From Neopestalotiopsis rosae (lineage: Eukaryota > Ascomycota > Sordariomycetes > Amphisphaeriales > Sporocadaceae), in NCBI GenBank assembly GCA_023078685.1, contig JALGAS010000008.1, positions 930,001 through 994,000 of the forward strand: DNA of 64,000 nt, in the 5' to 3' direction. The notes beneath the pieces were generated by a model. That model saw only the letters and a program-made list of their open reading frames with translations. It did not search any database and was not told the DNA's origin. Every line of letters begins with the position of its first letter. Positions within the stretch are counted from its first letter, which is position 1. The translations under genes were made by a program, and so were the position numbers. Positions 43,012-55,128 of the stretch are shown here, one piece after another.

Positions 43012-46000
43012 CTAAGCAAGTTCTGGTACGTGGAACATCATATCATCGGAATCGTCGTCCTCGGAGTCCTCACTTTCTGAGGCGTCAATTCTTCCACTAC
43101 CTTGGCCAGTTTCTCCTCCGCCTACTTCCTTGTATACCCAAACCTCCTCGACAAAGTCCCGCAGAAATTCATTAGACACGGCTTTGTTTGGATTATCCGT
43201 TTGGGCAATCCAATGAGTTGCCCTCAGATGTTTGAGTGCATCATAGAGGCGATCGTACTTGTGTCCGACAGCGCATGATTCGCACGGCTTTCCTTCAAAC
43301 CCGCCGCCACATAACCCTTCCAGGCGGTTTGATTTGACGCATTTCCAGCGTTGCAAGCGCTCTAGATGGTGTGTCCACCAGTGGCGTCGCAACTCGCCCT
43401 TCAGAGCGAAGCCCTCGGGATGATTAGCGTCACAGCGGGAACAAAAGCGCGCGGTATGCTTCTTCTCGTAATGTTGTTGGAGCTTTGGCCTAGTGGGAAA
43501 TATTTTCTGGCAGCTGCCGAGAGCACACCGTGCCATGCTACTGTCTGCGTGATGGTGATTCCAGTAATGAAGAGACAGCATTTCCGGGGCGCCGTCAACA
43601 AACGGATCGTCGAGCTCTATTCCATTCAGTTTCGCGTTACAGCCTGGCATAGTACAACCCAGATAGCCAATCGCATCGTCTCGGATCGGGAACCGGCTAT
43701 CTACTTTGAAGCTATCGCTGACCGTCCGGGAAGCGACTGGCCTGTCTGGATGTGGGTCGCGACCATATGTGAGGACTCGTCCCACCTTCTCCTGTGGTGT
43801 GCGCAAGATATTGCTCGGGACATCGAACTCGACCAGTGTTGACTTTTCCATCTCTGTCCCTGAGCTTCCCGAGTCCTGGTCGTCAGCCATAATCAGCCGA
43901 GGCCGTCTGATCGGGGTATGACCAACCCTCCTGATCGACTTTCGATCAGGTTGAGGACTGTGATACTGATTTATGTGCCGGTTGAGAGCTTTGGAAGAAG
44001 GAAATGGAGGGTATTTGCAACCGGGTGCGGGGCATGATGACAGTTGGGTATGCGCGATTTCGTGCTGGCGGCGTAAATCTTCGGATACAAAGCCCACCGT
44101 TGCTCGTGGGCAAAAGCTAAGCCTGCAAGTGAATGCAGAGCTTTGGAATTGACTTTTGAACTGTTCCAAGTCATCGGCCGATACTCCAGGATACTGGTCT
44201 TGTTTCAGTAGAAACCGAACCACCTCCTGATACGATGACAGCATTTTTGAAATTTTGTCTTCCTCGACTTTGTTCTCGGGAGGCCTCGTGAGGCCCGCGT
44301 CAACGGCATCAATGTCACTTCGATGGCCAGCATCTTTTTGGAGCTCGTAGTTGAGATTATCTTCAAGGCGTTTCAGGGACCTAGCTGTCAAGGTCGTATC
44401 TACCAACCGCTTCAGCAGAGATTGTTGTTCGACTGTCAAACCTTGTGTTGTGTCTGGTAGAGTAATCTCTCTGGCTTGTGGTGCTTCATCGATATCCAGA
44501 CTTCTGCTGAGTTTAGACGCGAGTTTCGTCGCGAGTTGTCCAATCGTCAAACCATCGACTGCGAAAGACGTAGAGCTTCCCTGCTGCATCAGGTATTCTG
44601 TCCAAAACTCGGTGGCGTAGACATGCAGACCATGAATTCCTTTGACTACTCGATGAGCCTTTTTGGTGTATTCTGTGTCTTCCCCGAGAAATATATCAAC
44701 ACCGGAAAGCAGGCACGTCAATGTCGTAAAGCAGTGTTCTGCCAAAGCTTCATTCTCAAGGATGTAGAGGTTGCTTGTGGGGGACTGAAGAAAGCTTGTA
44801 GCAACGCAATGAGATTAGTTGGGTTCCGTTCGAAGATTTCCATTACAGACTTACTCTTTGACTGAGATATGGATGAATGTTAATGTCGTATCTGGTCTTT
44901 CTTCGACCAGGGCACCGCACGTGTCTAGCACATACTTAGGGACCAGGCTGTTCACGTCCGGTCTTCCTTCACTGAAAGTCAATGCTGAGAGGAACTCCAT
45001 TCTCTTGAGAGGGCGTTTCGCAAATGCTATCCAGCTGAATATGGATTTGATACGCTTGACCGACTGAGGATTCAAATGTACAAGTATCTGCATAAGGATT
45101 TTTTGATAGCTATTATAAAGGATTAGTGAAGTGATTCTGAATAAGTTGATTCCTGATTACACACAATTCGGTAAGCTCTTCGGGAAGTCCATCAATTGCT
45201 GCCTTTATCTCTTTGCCGGTGTAGAATATGTTCTTGGACAAATAATCAAGGACAAGCCGCGCGTACAAGAACATCCCTACAATTCGGCACTTAGTAGAAA
45301 TTCCTCGCATTGGTTTCATGAACAGAACAGACCATCAGCTTTGTTTGTAATGACAGACTCAATCTCGTCAATATCCTTTCTTGAGAGCTCGAGCTGGCGT
45401 AATTGTTCGTGCATTGATCGCAGCCGCTGGGACACGTACTGCCGTATCGCAAGCTTCATGCTGGTCTTTTCCTCTGTGAGAGACACAATTTGCTTGTTTC
45501 TCAACTTGTTTGCAATATGGGGGGCATTGCGACTTGCAATGAGAATTTTGCATATTGTATCTCCATCGCCTGCAATTTTGCTCGTGATCTGGTTGATTAA
45601 GTTCACCACACTTGACTGTCGTCGCGTTTCGCATTCATTCAGACCATCAATTATGATCCAGATGTATTCCCTCTGTCGCGGGTTGCGAGAAGCTATGTTG
45701 AATAGCTTGAGTAGCAGTCTCTCCAGAGCCTGTATGGTCGGCGGACGTTTTCCGAGGACACAGTCTGTATAGACGTGAGCTACCAGCTCGTCGTCCTTTC
45801 TTATCAATTGGAGGAGTATTGACCGTAGAATCTGCTCATAGCTTGTCGAAGATGCATATTTCTGACTGCAGAAGTGACAAATCAGGTACATATTTGCACT
45901 CTTCATGAACCTGACGATTTGACCAGCAAGAACACTTTTTCCTGACCCAGCGGTGCCATGCAACCAAAGAACACACTGATCTGCTTTTGGTTGAAGCCAA

Positions 46001-46901
46001 GACTTGATCTTTGGGTTTTTCAAGGCCCAAGAAGCAGTCCCTGCGAACCTTGTTCCTTCCGCAGATAATGTATCCAGAAGAGCCAATTGGTCTGATTCCT
46101 CGGATTTCAGCCAAGAGATGATCGACTCGAATTCTCTAGTAGCTTTCTCCTCATAATGTAGGCGAAGTCTTGATTCGCTTTCTTCCCTCCAAGATTGGAT
46201 CTCGTCGCGCATCTGGCGGACATCCGAGATACCGATGGCACTTGCTTGTAAGTCTACAAGCTTGGCATGGCGTTTCATGTCCTCGATGATGTTCTCAAAC
46301 TTTCTTTCAAATCGTCCCCAAGAAGTAAGGAAAAGCAACGACCAACCTTTTGGTATGTCAGCAGCGTCACTCATCGGTGTAGACGGTTAGTAGGCATCGA
46401 CTCACTCTTGCGACGCACAAACTCATAGGCATGCCTATGAAATTGAAGGATATCCGCGTAAAATGCAGCTAGGGTTAGTTGGAAATCCATATCGGTTTTG
46501 AGCGTTTCGGATAGCATCTGAAAACGGCTCAATGAAGCCGTGATTTCGGAGTAGCCCTTAATGATCTTTTCGAAAGCCTCTACGTATTCGTAAGAAACAC
46601 GAATGATCAATGTGATTGGTGCCCAAATCCATGGTAGAAATGGTGTACCGTTGCAAAGCACGTCCACTACTTTGGCGTAATGTTCGAGGCCAGCTAAGAG
46701 TGGCACAAGACGTCGCATATTTCGCAGTGATTTCCGTGCTGCCATTTGATTCTCAATCCCTAAAGCCGCCTTTCTGACATCTTCCAACGTTGCGCCGTCG
46801 AGCTCACGAAAGTCTTCAAGAGTCATGGTCTCACGGAGCTGCTCGTACGCCACTTCCATCGTCTGTTTCGCCGCCGCGGATACGGCAGGTCTGAGAGGCA
46901 T
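43012..46901 (-). CDS. STAND (NLR-like) protein: DUF7708-NACHT-C2H2 zinc fingers
   Basis: Five exons (46901-46406, 46346-45333, 45276-45165, 45109-44855, 44794-43012) give 1219 aa. Residues about 50-165 form a helical DUF7708-type N-terminal domain (LVPLLAGLEHYAKVVDVLCN, WAPITLIIRVSYEYVEAFEK). The NACHT NTPase carries Walker A WLHGTAGSGKS near residue 298 and Walker B YIWIIIDGLNEC near 390. A winged-helix-like region follows (LNPQSVKRIKSIFSWIAFAKRPL, FIHISVKDFLQSPTSNLY). Splicing of exon 4 to an acceptor ending at 44795 was chosen because it recreates that SVKDFLQSPTSN block. The C-terminal half holds about five C2H2-like fingers (CPAPGC...H, CALGSC...H, CSRC...H) and ends in an acidic tail (SESEDSEDDDSDD). 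Fungal STAND proteins work in allorecognition and programmed cell death. A C2H2 module in place of WD or ankyrin repeats suggests a different ligand or nucleic-acid sensing; this is inference. Confidence 0.88.
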
Positions 46902-47373
46902 GTTGAATTGGAAGATTGTGCAAAGTGTGCTGAAGTCGTGAGTACCACACACAGGAGACGATTTGACATTGTTTTCGTAGAGGCCGCTAAGTTTTGTACC
47001 GTTGGTGGAAATGGAACAGATGGCAATCAGAAATCAGCCTTGGCGCTTATAGCAAGGCATACACAGGCGGTGCGACACAACGCAAGCGCACAGCCCATGC
47101 ACAGCCTCCACAGCACCCCTGAATACCACCATCAGCAGCTGGTAGGGGTTTTTCAACTTTCTGCTTCACTGCACGTAAGATTCTGCTGAACGAATTATCG
47201 AGCATTGATTAACCGCCCCTTAGGCAAGTGACATGGATTGGAAATATTAATGAACGTCAACACCTCAGGGCTCGATGATTTGGATGCCTCACAAACCAAT
47301 TCCATCAACACTCATTTTTACAAACGTTGGCACAACATAAAAAATAAAAACAGAAACTCAAAAGCTTATCAAT
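46902..47373. promoter_or_regulatory. Shared divergent promoter region of STAND and SNF2 genes
   Basis: About 470 bp separates two start codons pointing outward, so both promoters must lie here or overlap the 5' UTRs. No specific binding site is claimed. Confidence 0.5.
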
Positions 47374-50300
47374 ATGGACCAAACTGATGAATTTGCACGC
47401 CCGAGCAAGCGTGTAAGACTAACCGGATTAGAAGATGAGCTCCTCCCAAATTGCGGCGCCATGACTTCTGGCTCTGGCGACCCGTTCGGTGCTGGGCACG
47501 AGATGGAAATCAATCTAATGATTGACCTCTCAATTCCACAATGTGGCTTTGAGGAGACATTTGCTCCAAATGACACTGTTGAGACAGGCCAAGAATGCAG
47601 CGGTCAAACTATACCCATACCAGGCTGTCTTGAGTCCATGGATTACATTTTCAATGACTTTGAACCAAGACTGGATAGTCTAGAGGTAGACTGCAATGTC
47701 ATTGGAGATATTGGTGCTAGGGCGGCTGAAACCGTCTGTTTCGGCATGGTAAGATGCCAATCCAACCAAAACTGCGAAATGCTAAAGTTCACCAGGTCAG
47801 CGGCGTTGCGGCTACGTATGAGATAAGGGGTCGTAACGAAGTATTATGCTCATTTCCTGTCCGACTTGATTCTTCGAGTCGATTCAGCGCGAAACAAGAC
47901 AAGTCTTTAAAAGGTCGAATTCAATCCAAACACTGGGAAATGATCCAAGTGCTTCTGGAAGAAGAGTCCATCACCCCACAAGTAACATGTGTACCAGACC
48001 AAGCGCAGCCCCTCAAGAAGCAAGGTCGCAGTTACTACACGGTGCCGTGCACTTTGGACATCATACTTTACGGTCCTTTTGAGTTGTTTGAAGAGATTGG
48101 GGAGTGGTTTCAACGAGCTGAAGTGTACCTGCAAGATCCGGACAAGTGGGAACTCGACACTCGGTATTGCAATCCACACAGAATGTCATCAAGCAAACTA
48201 AGCGAATGCCCACTAGTATCAGAAGTGGTATCAGGACTACAGGTCTTCACACCTACAGAAATACCGGAGCCCCCAGACTTTTTGGAGATTCTGAGTAGCC
48301 ACGTCGAATTAGAGGAGACTCCTCAGCCATCAATAATTTGCTCCAACTTGAAAAGGTCCGTAAGCACAAGTTGTAATTATGAAGCTCTCTGTATTTAACT
48401 GGTTATTAGACATCAGAAGCAAGCCTTGACATTCATGTCAAACAGAGAGGAAGGGTGGGGGTTCAAGTACGAGCACGCCGACGTGTGGGAAGTTGCTGAA
48501 ACCAAGCGTGGGAGAATGTAAGGCACATAATCTCATGAATCCCCTACGCACAATCAATTCCAGCCTATCTGATAAGATACTAAACTATTTACAGGTTCCA
48601 AAACACAATCACGCGCATGTGGCAACCTGATGAGCCGCCCCAGTTTTATGGCGGGATTATTGCCGATCCTATGGGGTTGGGCAAAACTCTGACGATGATT
48701 GCATTAGTAGCAATGGACGTGGAGGCTGAGAAGGATGAAGATACTGATCTAGATGATATGGATAGGGAATGCAGAGATGTCGAGGCAACTTTGGTGATTA
48801 TTCCACCACCTCGTAAGCATATTTGTTCGAAAAGCCTGTCAGACGCTAATGTGCAACACAGTCATTGGGTCGTGGGAGCAACAGATTGATGAGTACGACA
48901 TTTCTATCTATTTATTAGTGGCAAGCTGACGTTAGCAGTCATGTTGTTGAAGGTTCCTTGCTGTATCGGCGTCATCATGGCAAGAACAAACTGTCTGACG
49001 AAGAAGAGCTTGGTCCAGTGAACTTAGTTCTGACCACCTATCACACTGTAGCCACGGAATGGAATGCCGATGGGGGCTCACGTAAATCCCCATTGTTCTC
49101 CAGGTATTGGAAACGTATCATTTTGGATGAAGGTACGTTGCGTTCGAAGCTATGCAACTCTCATACTGACAATCATTGTAGCCCACTTCATTCGAAATGG
49201 TAACTCCAAAATGGCACAAGCCGTGTGCGCACTCGACGCAAGGTCACGATGGGCTGTAACAGGCACACCAATCCAAAATCGACTGGGTGATCTCGCCAGC
49301 CTTCTCAGATTCATCCGAGCACATCCCTACACCGATACCAAGCGGTTCGAAACAGATATTTCTCGATTGTGGAAATCAGGAGAAGATGAAGAAGCCGTCG
49401 AAAGACTGAAGCGCCTATCGGCCTGTCTGCTGCTGCGCAGGAGCAAGGGTACAATCAATCTGCCAGCGCGCCAAGATAAGGTATTGAGGATTGACTTCAC
49501 ACAAAGCGAGAGAGACGAGTACGAACGGATCCGTCAGCAGACTATCGCTAGAATTGATGAAGCTCTCGGTAATGATACGAGCGCAACCCGATCGGGAGTA
49601 TACGTGAACGTTTTGCAGCAGATCGAATCGATGCGAAGGTTTTGCAACCTGGGTCTAAACTACGGGCCAAAACAGAGAAACAAATCGCCTCCGTCTTCAG
49701 AAGCAGAAGAATGGGGCAAAATTGCTCAGAGTACTTTCAATTCTGCGAGGGAGATATTCACAATCACATGTTTGCAGTGCTCTTCCAACCTCAGCTTATC
49801 CGAGACGCTTCTTGAGAACACCAGCTCGGCTCGGTACGCGAGCTGTAGAAGGTTTATCTGTGGCGAATGCTCGGATAAGCTCCGTTCCAAGGGCCAAGAT
49901 GCATCTTGTGGCCATTCTCCGTCTTGCCAAACCGCTCTTGTCTCAACAAGTGGTATTGAGCTGGAAGTTGACAGCATTGATGCACTTCAATTGAGGGTAT
50001 CTCCAACTATGCTGCCTTCAAAAATTATAGCACTGATAGAAGATATCAAGCATCAGCCGGCGGATGTGAAATGGTAGGTCCATAGACCCTCTTCAGTGTC
50101 TCTCAGCAGCCTAACGTGCCATAGCATCGTATTTTCTACATGGAGGACTACACTTGATGTCATCAAAGCTGGCTTGGATCATGAGTCGATCAAAAGCATC
50201 CGCTTCGATGGAAAGGTGCCTCAGAAAGACCGCCAGACTGTGGTGAACACGTTTGAATCAGATCCAAGCATTCGGGTGATGTTATTGACCTTGGCGTGCG

Positions 50301-50872
50301 GTGCAGTTGGGTAAGAGCCATCAACAAAACGGCTACATCAGCTGTTTCATTGCCTAAAGTTAAAGAGCGATTGTCTAACCGAATACAGACTCACCCTCAC
50401 TGCAGCTTCGCGCGCGTATCTGATGGAGCCACATTGGTAAGTGACTTTTCACAACGGCCAATGACTGCCGGCTAATAAACCAGGAACCCGACTCTTGAAG
50501 AGCAAGCGCTTGCACGGATCCATAGGCTTGGCCAGAAACGAGAGGTTACCATGGTTCGGCTTTGTGTGCGAGATTCGTTCGATGAGGTGAGTGACTCATA
50601 AGCTCTTTTCTCTCTCGCGCGCGCCTCTCGCTCTATTCCCCCCCCCCCCCCCCCCCTCCTTTTTCCCGGTTTACGCAAAAACTGACTCATTCGTCAATAG
50701 CAAGTGATGAAGGTGCAGGAGTCTAAGAAACAGCTCGCCGGTGTCTTGCTCTCGCAGCACGATAATGGATACGCAGATACCAGCGATGTTGGTGCCCTTC
50801 AGGTAAGCTTTGCGTTCCTACATGCTTGACTCTAATTGACACTGTGAGCAGAGGTTACGCTCATTGCTGTAG
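47374..50872 (+). CDS. SNF2-family RING ATPase (Rad5/Rad16-like)
   Basis: Twelve exons give 945 aa: 47374-47748, 47796-48355, 48410-48517, 48595-48812, 48862-48892, 48939-49132, 49182-50073, 50125-50310, 50389-50436, 50484-50586, 50701-50802 and 50852-50872. All phases match. The N-terminal 340 residues are weakly conserved. The helicase core has IIADPMGLGKTLTMIAL (Lys378), IGSWEQQI, LVLTTYHTVATEW, DEAHFIRN and VTGTPIQNRLGDL. A degenerate C3HC4-like RING lies between the lobes (CLQCSSNL, CRRFICGECSDKL). The second lobe has CIVFSTWRTTLDVIKAG, LLTLACGAVGLTLTAASRAY and EQALARIHRLGQKREVTMVRL. The protein ends ALQRLRSLL. It is a DNA translocase and possible ubiquitin ligase for repair or chromatin. 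Every core motif is intact despite the accessory surroundings. Confidence 0.92.
50637..50658. repeat. Homopolymeric C tract inside an intron
   Basis: Intron 10 of the SNF2 gene (50587-50700) contains a C/T- and CG-rich stretch followed by a run of about 18-20 C about 45 bp before its acceptor. Such a run can change length by slippage and may be miscounted by sequencing. Confidence 0.85.
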
Positions 50873-51163
50873 ACTCTAAGACTTTGCATGGAGACACCCG
50901 TATTCGACCGTAAAAAATACCGGGAGGATTCAGCGAGTGTTCAACGATCAATTTTGGTGTAACTTAAAGGACAGACAGCCTGGAGTTTGGCCACTGAGTT
51001 TGATTGAGATTGCCAATGGGGAAGATAAACACGCCAGGAGCTTATGTATGCTACCATTCAGGACGACCGAACGTACAGTCTTGTGACTGCTTCTTCATGA
51101 TGTTACTCTATTTTTGACGAGTTGCAAACCTGCGTGTCATGCCATACTCCTCGTTCAGCCTAA

Positions 51164-51574
51164 TCATTGACCTTTCAGGCTTTTGGTGCCACTTTGAGCC
51201 CAACCAAGATATCCCGTAGAGGCGTACAGAAAAGTCCCCACCAGTCGAAACCAAGCCCAATCTCTGTTGCCATGGAACCAGACGACCAAAAAGTCATTGA
51301 TGCCAAGCAATACCGACGCCATGACCATGGTGTCGCACGCAGCGTACTGTCGCCGCGCGTAAAAGACGAGCATGAGGACGCCGAGCATGATGAGGCGTCC
51401 TTGGCCGGCCTGCCATACGGGCCAAGCTTCCGGGACGTCGGCGATGCGCGGGGGCAGGCCGTACATTTGGATTATTCTGCTCGTGCCGCTGAGGGGAATA
51501 ACGACGAGGCCCACGCAGTTGGCCAGGCCGAAATAGAGAGCTGGTAGGTGCTTGAGATTGAAATCACGAAACAT
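51164..51574 (-). CDS. DUF4267 small membrane protein
   Basis: A single exon of 136 aa starting ATG 51574. Four hydrophobic segments are visible: LPALYFGLANCVGLVVIPLS, RLIMLGVLMLVFYARR, MVMASVLLGINDFLVVW and FRLVGTFLYASTGYLGW. The internal GRLIMLGVLMLVFYARRQYA and the small four-helix layout match DUF4267, a fungal membrane family of unknown function. It converges with the SNF2 gene about 290 bp away. Nothing suggests truncation. Confidence 0.8.
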   Translation of the reverse strand: MFRDFNLKHLPALYFGLANCVGLVVIPLSGTSRIIQMYGLPPRIADVPEAWPVWQAGQGRLIMLGVLMLVFYARRQYAACDTMVMASVLLGINDFLVVWFHGNRDWAWFRLVGTFLYASTGYLGWAQSGTKSLKGQ

Positions 51575-52647
51575 GGTGACTCCTGGTGGTAGGTAGATCG
51601 CTCTGGAAGAGGGGGTTCAGAATAGAATTGAGGGTCACTGAGACGGCAAACAGAAGTAACAGTGTGGATTGACAAAGTGAATAATTTGGTAAGTGAAGGA
51701 GAGGAGTTACACTCTTAGAACTCCGACAGCTGTGCTGCAAACGTCAAATATTCCTGTGGGGTATCGGCCAACTGTTCTTGGTATTATGTTGGTAAAGAAC
51801 CAACCGACCAACTGCTTCACGTTGTGACAGGGGTCTCAACTGACCAATCCCTGACTGTCTGTTCTTTCGAGCACATAAAAGTGTCAAAGTGTTTGTCATC
51901 ATAGATATACTTATTGGATGGTCAATTTCTCGTTTCCTCCGTCTACATATCATGGGAACACGGTGGTACAGGCCGAGAATGGCTGACTGTCACGCCCAGG
52001 AATTCTTCTTCATTATGCATAAGATATTGCAATTTTGAGAAACATCAACTACTTGCCAGAATATGTGATTACACAATGACAGAGGACAGAATCATGGGAA
52101 GTGACACACTTGGTATGGTCAAAGGTAGATTCAATCATCATTCTCGTGTGGCGGAAGAAACAATTCGACCGGCCTCAACTTTTGGCAGGAAATAGTCCAT
52201 TGAAGGACCACACGAATGCTCGTGAATGAACAGCCACAATTGAATCACATATTACCATATCCCAAAATGACTGATATTTACAGTGACACTTCTATGTTTC
52301 CCCAACTGTAGTGGCGATTTGGTGACATACATCCTTCGTCTACCTCCATCACGCCTGAGCGCTAGTGAATCGAAGAAGAAAGGAGAAGGAAAGAAAACCA
52401 GAGAATCCTATAAATTCGACAGGTTTTGATAGCTTCTCTCCCTTGAAACCAAATCAAAGAACAAATATCATATGTTTTTGCAGCCACCAAGTAAGAAAAG
52501 AGCATACAGTTCTCTGCACATGAAGATTTCACGTGAGCACAAGGAACAATCGTACCTTCAGGAGGAGAAATACGCTGACATTTGAGGCCATTCGAACTAA
52601 TCATACACACACAGCCGCGGGAAGAAAGAGGTCAGACAGAGTACAAC
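51575..52647. other. Divergent intergenic region
   Basis: About 1.07 kb between divergent genes, containing both promoters. No RNA gene or repeat was recognised. Confidence 0.5.
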
Positions 52648-54037
52648 ATGTCAACGCCATCGCGCCTCCCATCTCAACTCCCTTCCAGGGTGCCGCCGAC
52701 TGGCGGAGCGGCACCCAGTGCCACGCCCACGGTTTCCTCACATTCACGATACCCCAGCACCGCCAAACCTGCGTCCGTTGCCCCAGCCGTTGCGAGTCCC
52801 TCGACGGTGGGAGCTTCAAGAGTCGGCAAATCCGTCCTCCCCTCCCAAGCCGTGCCAAGCACCTCTCCCTCTCGCGCCCCCGGCGCCGCTGCAAGTATCA
52901 TCGGCAGGTCCTCCGCCCCCGTTAGCCCGAGCATCGCCGGGGGCAAGAGCGTCTACTCGAGCGTCATCTACGGCGCCCGCCGACCGGGACAGCAAGTGAG
53001 CGCCGTGCCCGCCGGCTTCGGAGCCGACGCGTTGATTTCACAACAGCAGGTTTCCCTCGTTCCATCTGCCGCTTCGGCTTCTGTTTCTCCTTCAAGGGTC
53101 CCCCATTCTACCGCCACCAAGAGCTCACATCTGAGCCGCCTAGTCTCGTCAAAGCTTCCGACAACAACAGCTGGTGGTGGTGGCGGCGGCGGCAGCAGCA
53201 GCGGTTCTCCCACTCGGACACCTAGCCAGACGCCAACCATCACCCCCAAGGTGTCCGGGACCATGGCCAGTGGTCAACCCAGTATCCTCGGCAGCAGCAG
53301 CAGCAGCAGCAAGGCACCGCCTCCAGCGAGTCAGACCCCGCAATCAGCGATTCCCAGCATCCTCGGCGTGAGCAAATTGCCCACTGGATCCTCTTCCTCA
53401 TCGCGTCTCCCGACAGCAACGCTGGCAGCAGCAGCCTCCCAGATCCCCGGCCGCTCCGTGATCCCGGCGCCGGGCGGCCGCGTCCTCGAGACCGCGTACA
53501 CGAACCCGGCGGACCTGCGGCACGCCGATCAGCAGCTCAAGTACAAGTCGCTGACGGACGAGCAGCGCGTCCTGCAGGACGCGTGGGCTAATCGCAAGGG
53601 GCTCGAGATGGCGCCGTGCCCCAACAACTACGGCTGGGAGCGGCACTGGCGGTGTCCGGGTTACCAGTGTAGCGGTAGTGTGAGTTTTTCCTTCTATCCT
53701 TCTTGTCTGTTTTTCTTTTTTGTTTCTCTTCTTTGTTTCATTCCTTGCCGTCTTCTGAATGCCGTAGTCGAGCCTTCTTTCTTTCGTAACCGAGAATATC
53801 TGAGATGCTGACCATGTCGATAATCAAATGATGTAGATGCACTATATCCCCGATGTCCTGATCGCCGAGGGCGTGCCAGGTCTGTATACTCAGATGCCGC
53901 CACCTCGGGGTTTGCTCGAAGCCATGACACCGCATCCGTCGCAGAAGATTCCTTCGGGATTCTTCGGCCCTGTCCGCCCGTTGAGGCAAGATCCCGACAC
54001 GATGAGGTGGATTTTCCCATCTTGGAGTTATTCATAG
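52648..54037 (+). CDS. Ser/Pro/Ala-rich protein with conserved C-terminal domain
   Basis: Two exons (52648-53679, 53837-54037) give 410 aa. The intron is GTGAGT...GTAG. The ATG at 52648 is the first in-frame methionine; the frame upstream opens only with TTG. Residues 1-280 are low complexity (Ser, Pro, Ala, Thr; runs of Gly and Ser encoded by GGT/GGC and AGC repeats), with many basic SRVP/SRLP motifs. The last 125 residues are dense and look folded: LKYKSLTDEQRVLQDAWANR, CPNNYGWERHWRCPGYQCSG, YIPDVLIAEGVPGLYTQMPP and MRWIFPSWSYS. I do not recognise a named domain. The gene looks real from splicing, codon bias and composition contrast; the function is unknown. Confidence 0.8.
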
Positions 54038-54538
54038 TGATGACGGTCAAGTAGTGGAATTGAGATTATGGTTGAGGTGTTGTTATGGGCAAGATAGACG
54101 CTGCCATGAGCTGGTCGTAAACCATAGTGATTAGTCTTTGGCCGTGGTCAATACATTGACTAATTCCTGAATCAAATGCCGCCGCCTACGCAATCCTGAT
54201 TTCGACATCATGACACCTAGACACTGTTGAGCAGATCGGAAGAACACTAATACAAAAAAAAATGAAACATTGAATTGATGAAAAATATGCCTGCTCTGAC
54301 AATACTCTCAACCTTCTGGAAGGAGTCCTATGTGCTCCGCGTGAGACTTTACTCATCGGTCGGTTTTCCCACCTCAGGGTATATCTCCCGGTTCGGATGC
54401 AGCTCGGTGTCTTCGTAAAATGACAAGGCAATTCCGTGGCCATGTCCATATTTTTGAAAACACGTCCTTGTGATGCCCCCCATCCTATTCCTCCGGATCA
54501 ACTTCCAAGCTCATACAACACCCTCACTTCTTCCACGC
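54038..54538. other. Convergent intergenic region
   Basis: About 500 bp between the 3' ends of the Ser/Pro-rich gene and Vps68. Nothing recognised. Confidence 0.5.
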
Positions 54539-55128
54539 TCACAGCGACAGGTTGTAGCTGTACTCGTCCTCCATATTCTGAGACAGCCAGAGGACAACAG
54601 AGCTGAGCCCAACAAGGCCATTGGCTACGACATTCTCCACGCCCATGCCGAGCGAGGGCCAGCCGACGCCCGGGACGATAAACTTGAGGACAAAGACGGT
54701 GACGCCGCCGGCCATGCCGCCGGCCAGGGCCGCGAAGCCCAGAAACAGCACGACGCGGGCCTTCCAGGCCACGCCCGAGCCCGAGTAGCTAAACGAGTCC
54801 GACTGCAGCCGCGCCTTCTCCACCGAGTTGATGATGAGCATGCCCAGGGACGAGAAGATGAGCGGCAGCCAGTCCACAAAGGTGACGTGCACGTCGGAGC
54901 CGTTGTTGGCGGATTTCGACCACACGGCCGCGTCGAGGAGGACGTAGAAGGCGAGGGAGAACTGTTTGGCGCGGGATTAGCCTTGCTGATGCATTTTGGA
55001 ACTCCCCCAAGAGTTGCGCTCCCATGAAAACATACCAGAGCGCCAGCGCTGTAGACACCACCGTTGCGCACCCAGGCGCTGTTAAGCCATTCGGGCTTGC
55101 TGAACTTCCAGAGACGATCCTCCTCCAT
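54539..55128 (-). CDS. VPS68: Vps68/UPF0220 (TMEM50-like) membrane protein
   Basis: Two exons (55128-55036, 54961-54539) give 171 aa; the intron is GTATGT...ACAG at phase 0. Four transmembrane helices are apparent: GGVYSAGALFSLAFYVLLDA, WLPLIFSSLGMLIIN, RVVLFLGFAALAGGMAGGV and GLVGLSSVVLWLS. The short loop containing FSYSGSGVAWKARV is characteristic of the UPF0220/TMEM50 family. In yeast, Vps68 works with Vps55 in endosome-to-vacuole transport. Family assignment is from topology, length and these blocks. It is intact and has the codon use of a conserved gene. Confidence 0.88.
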
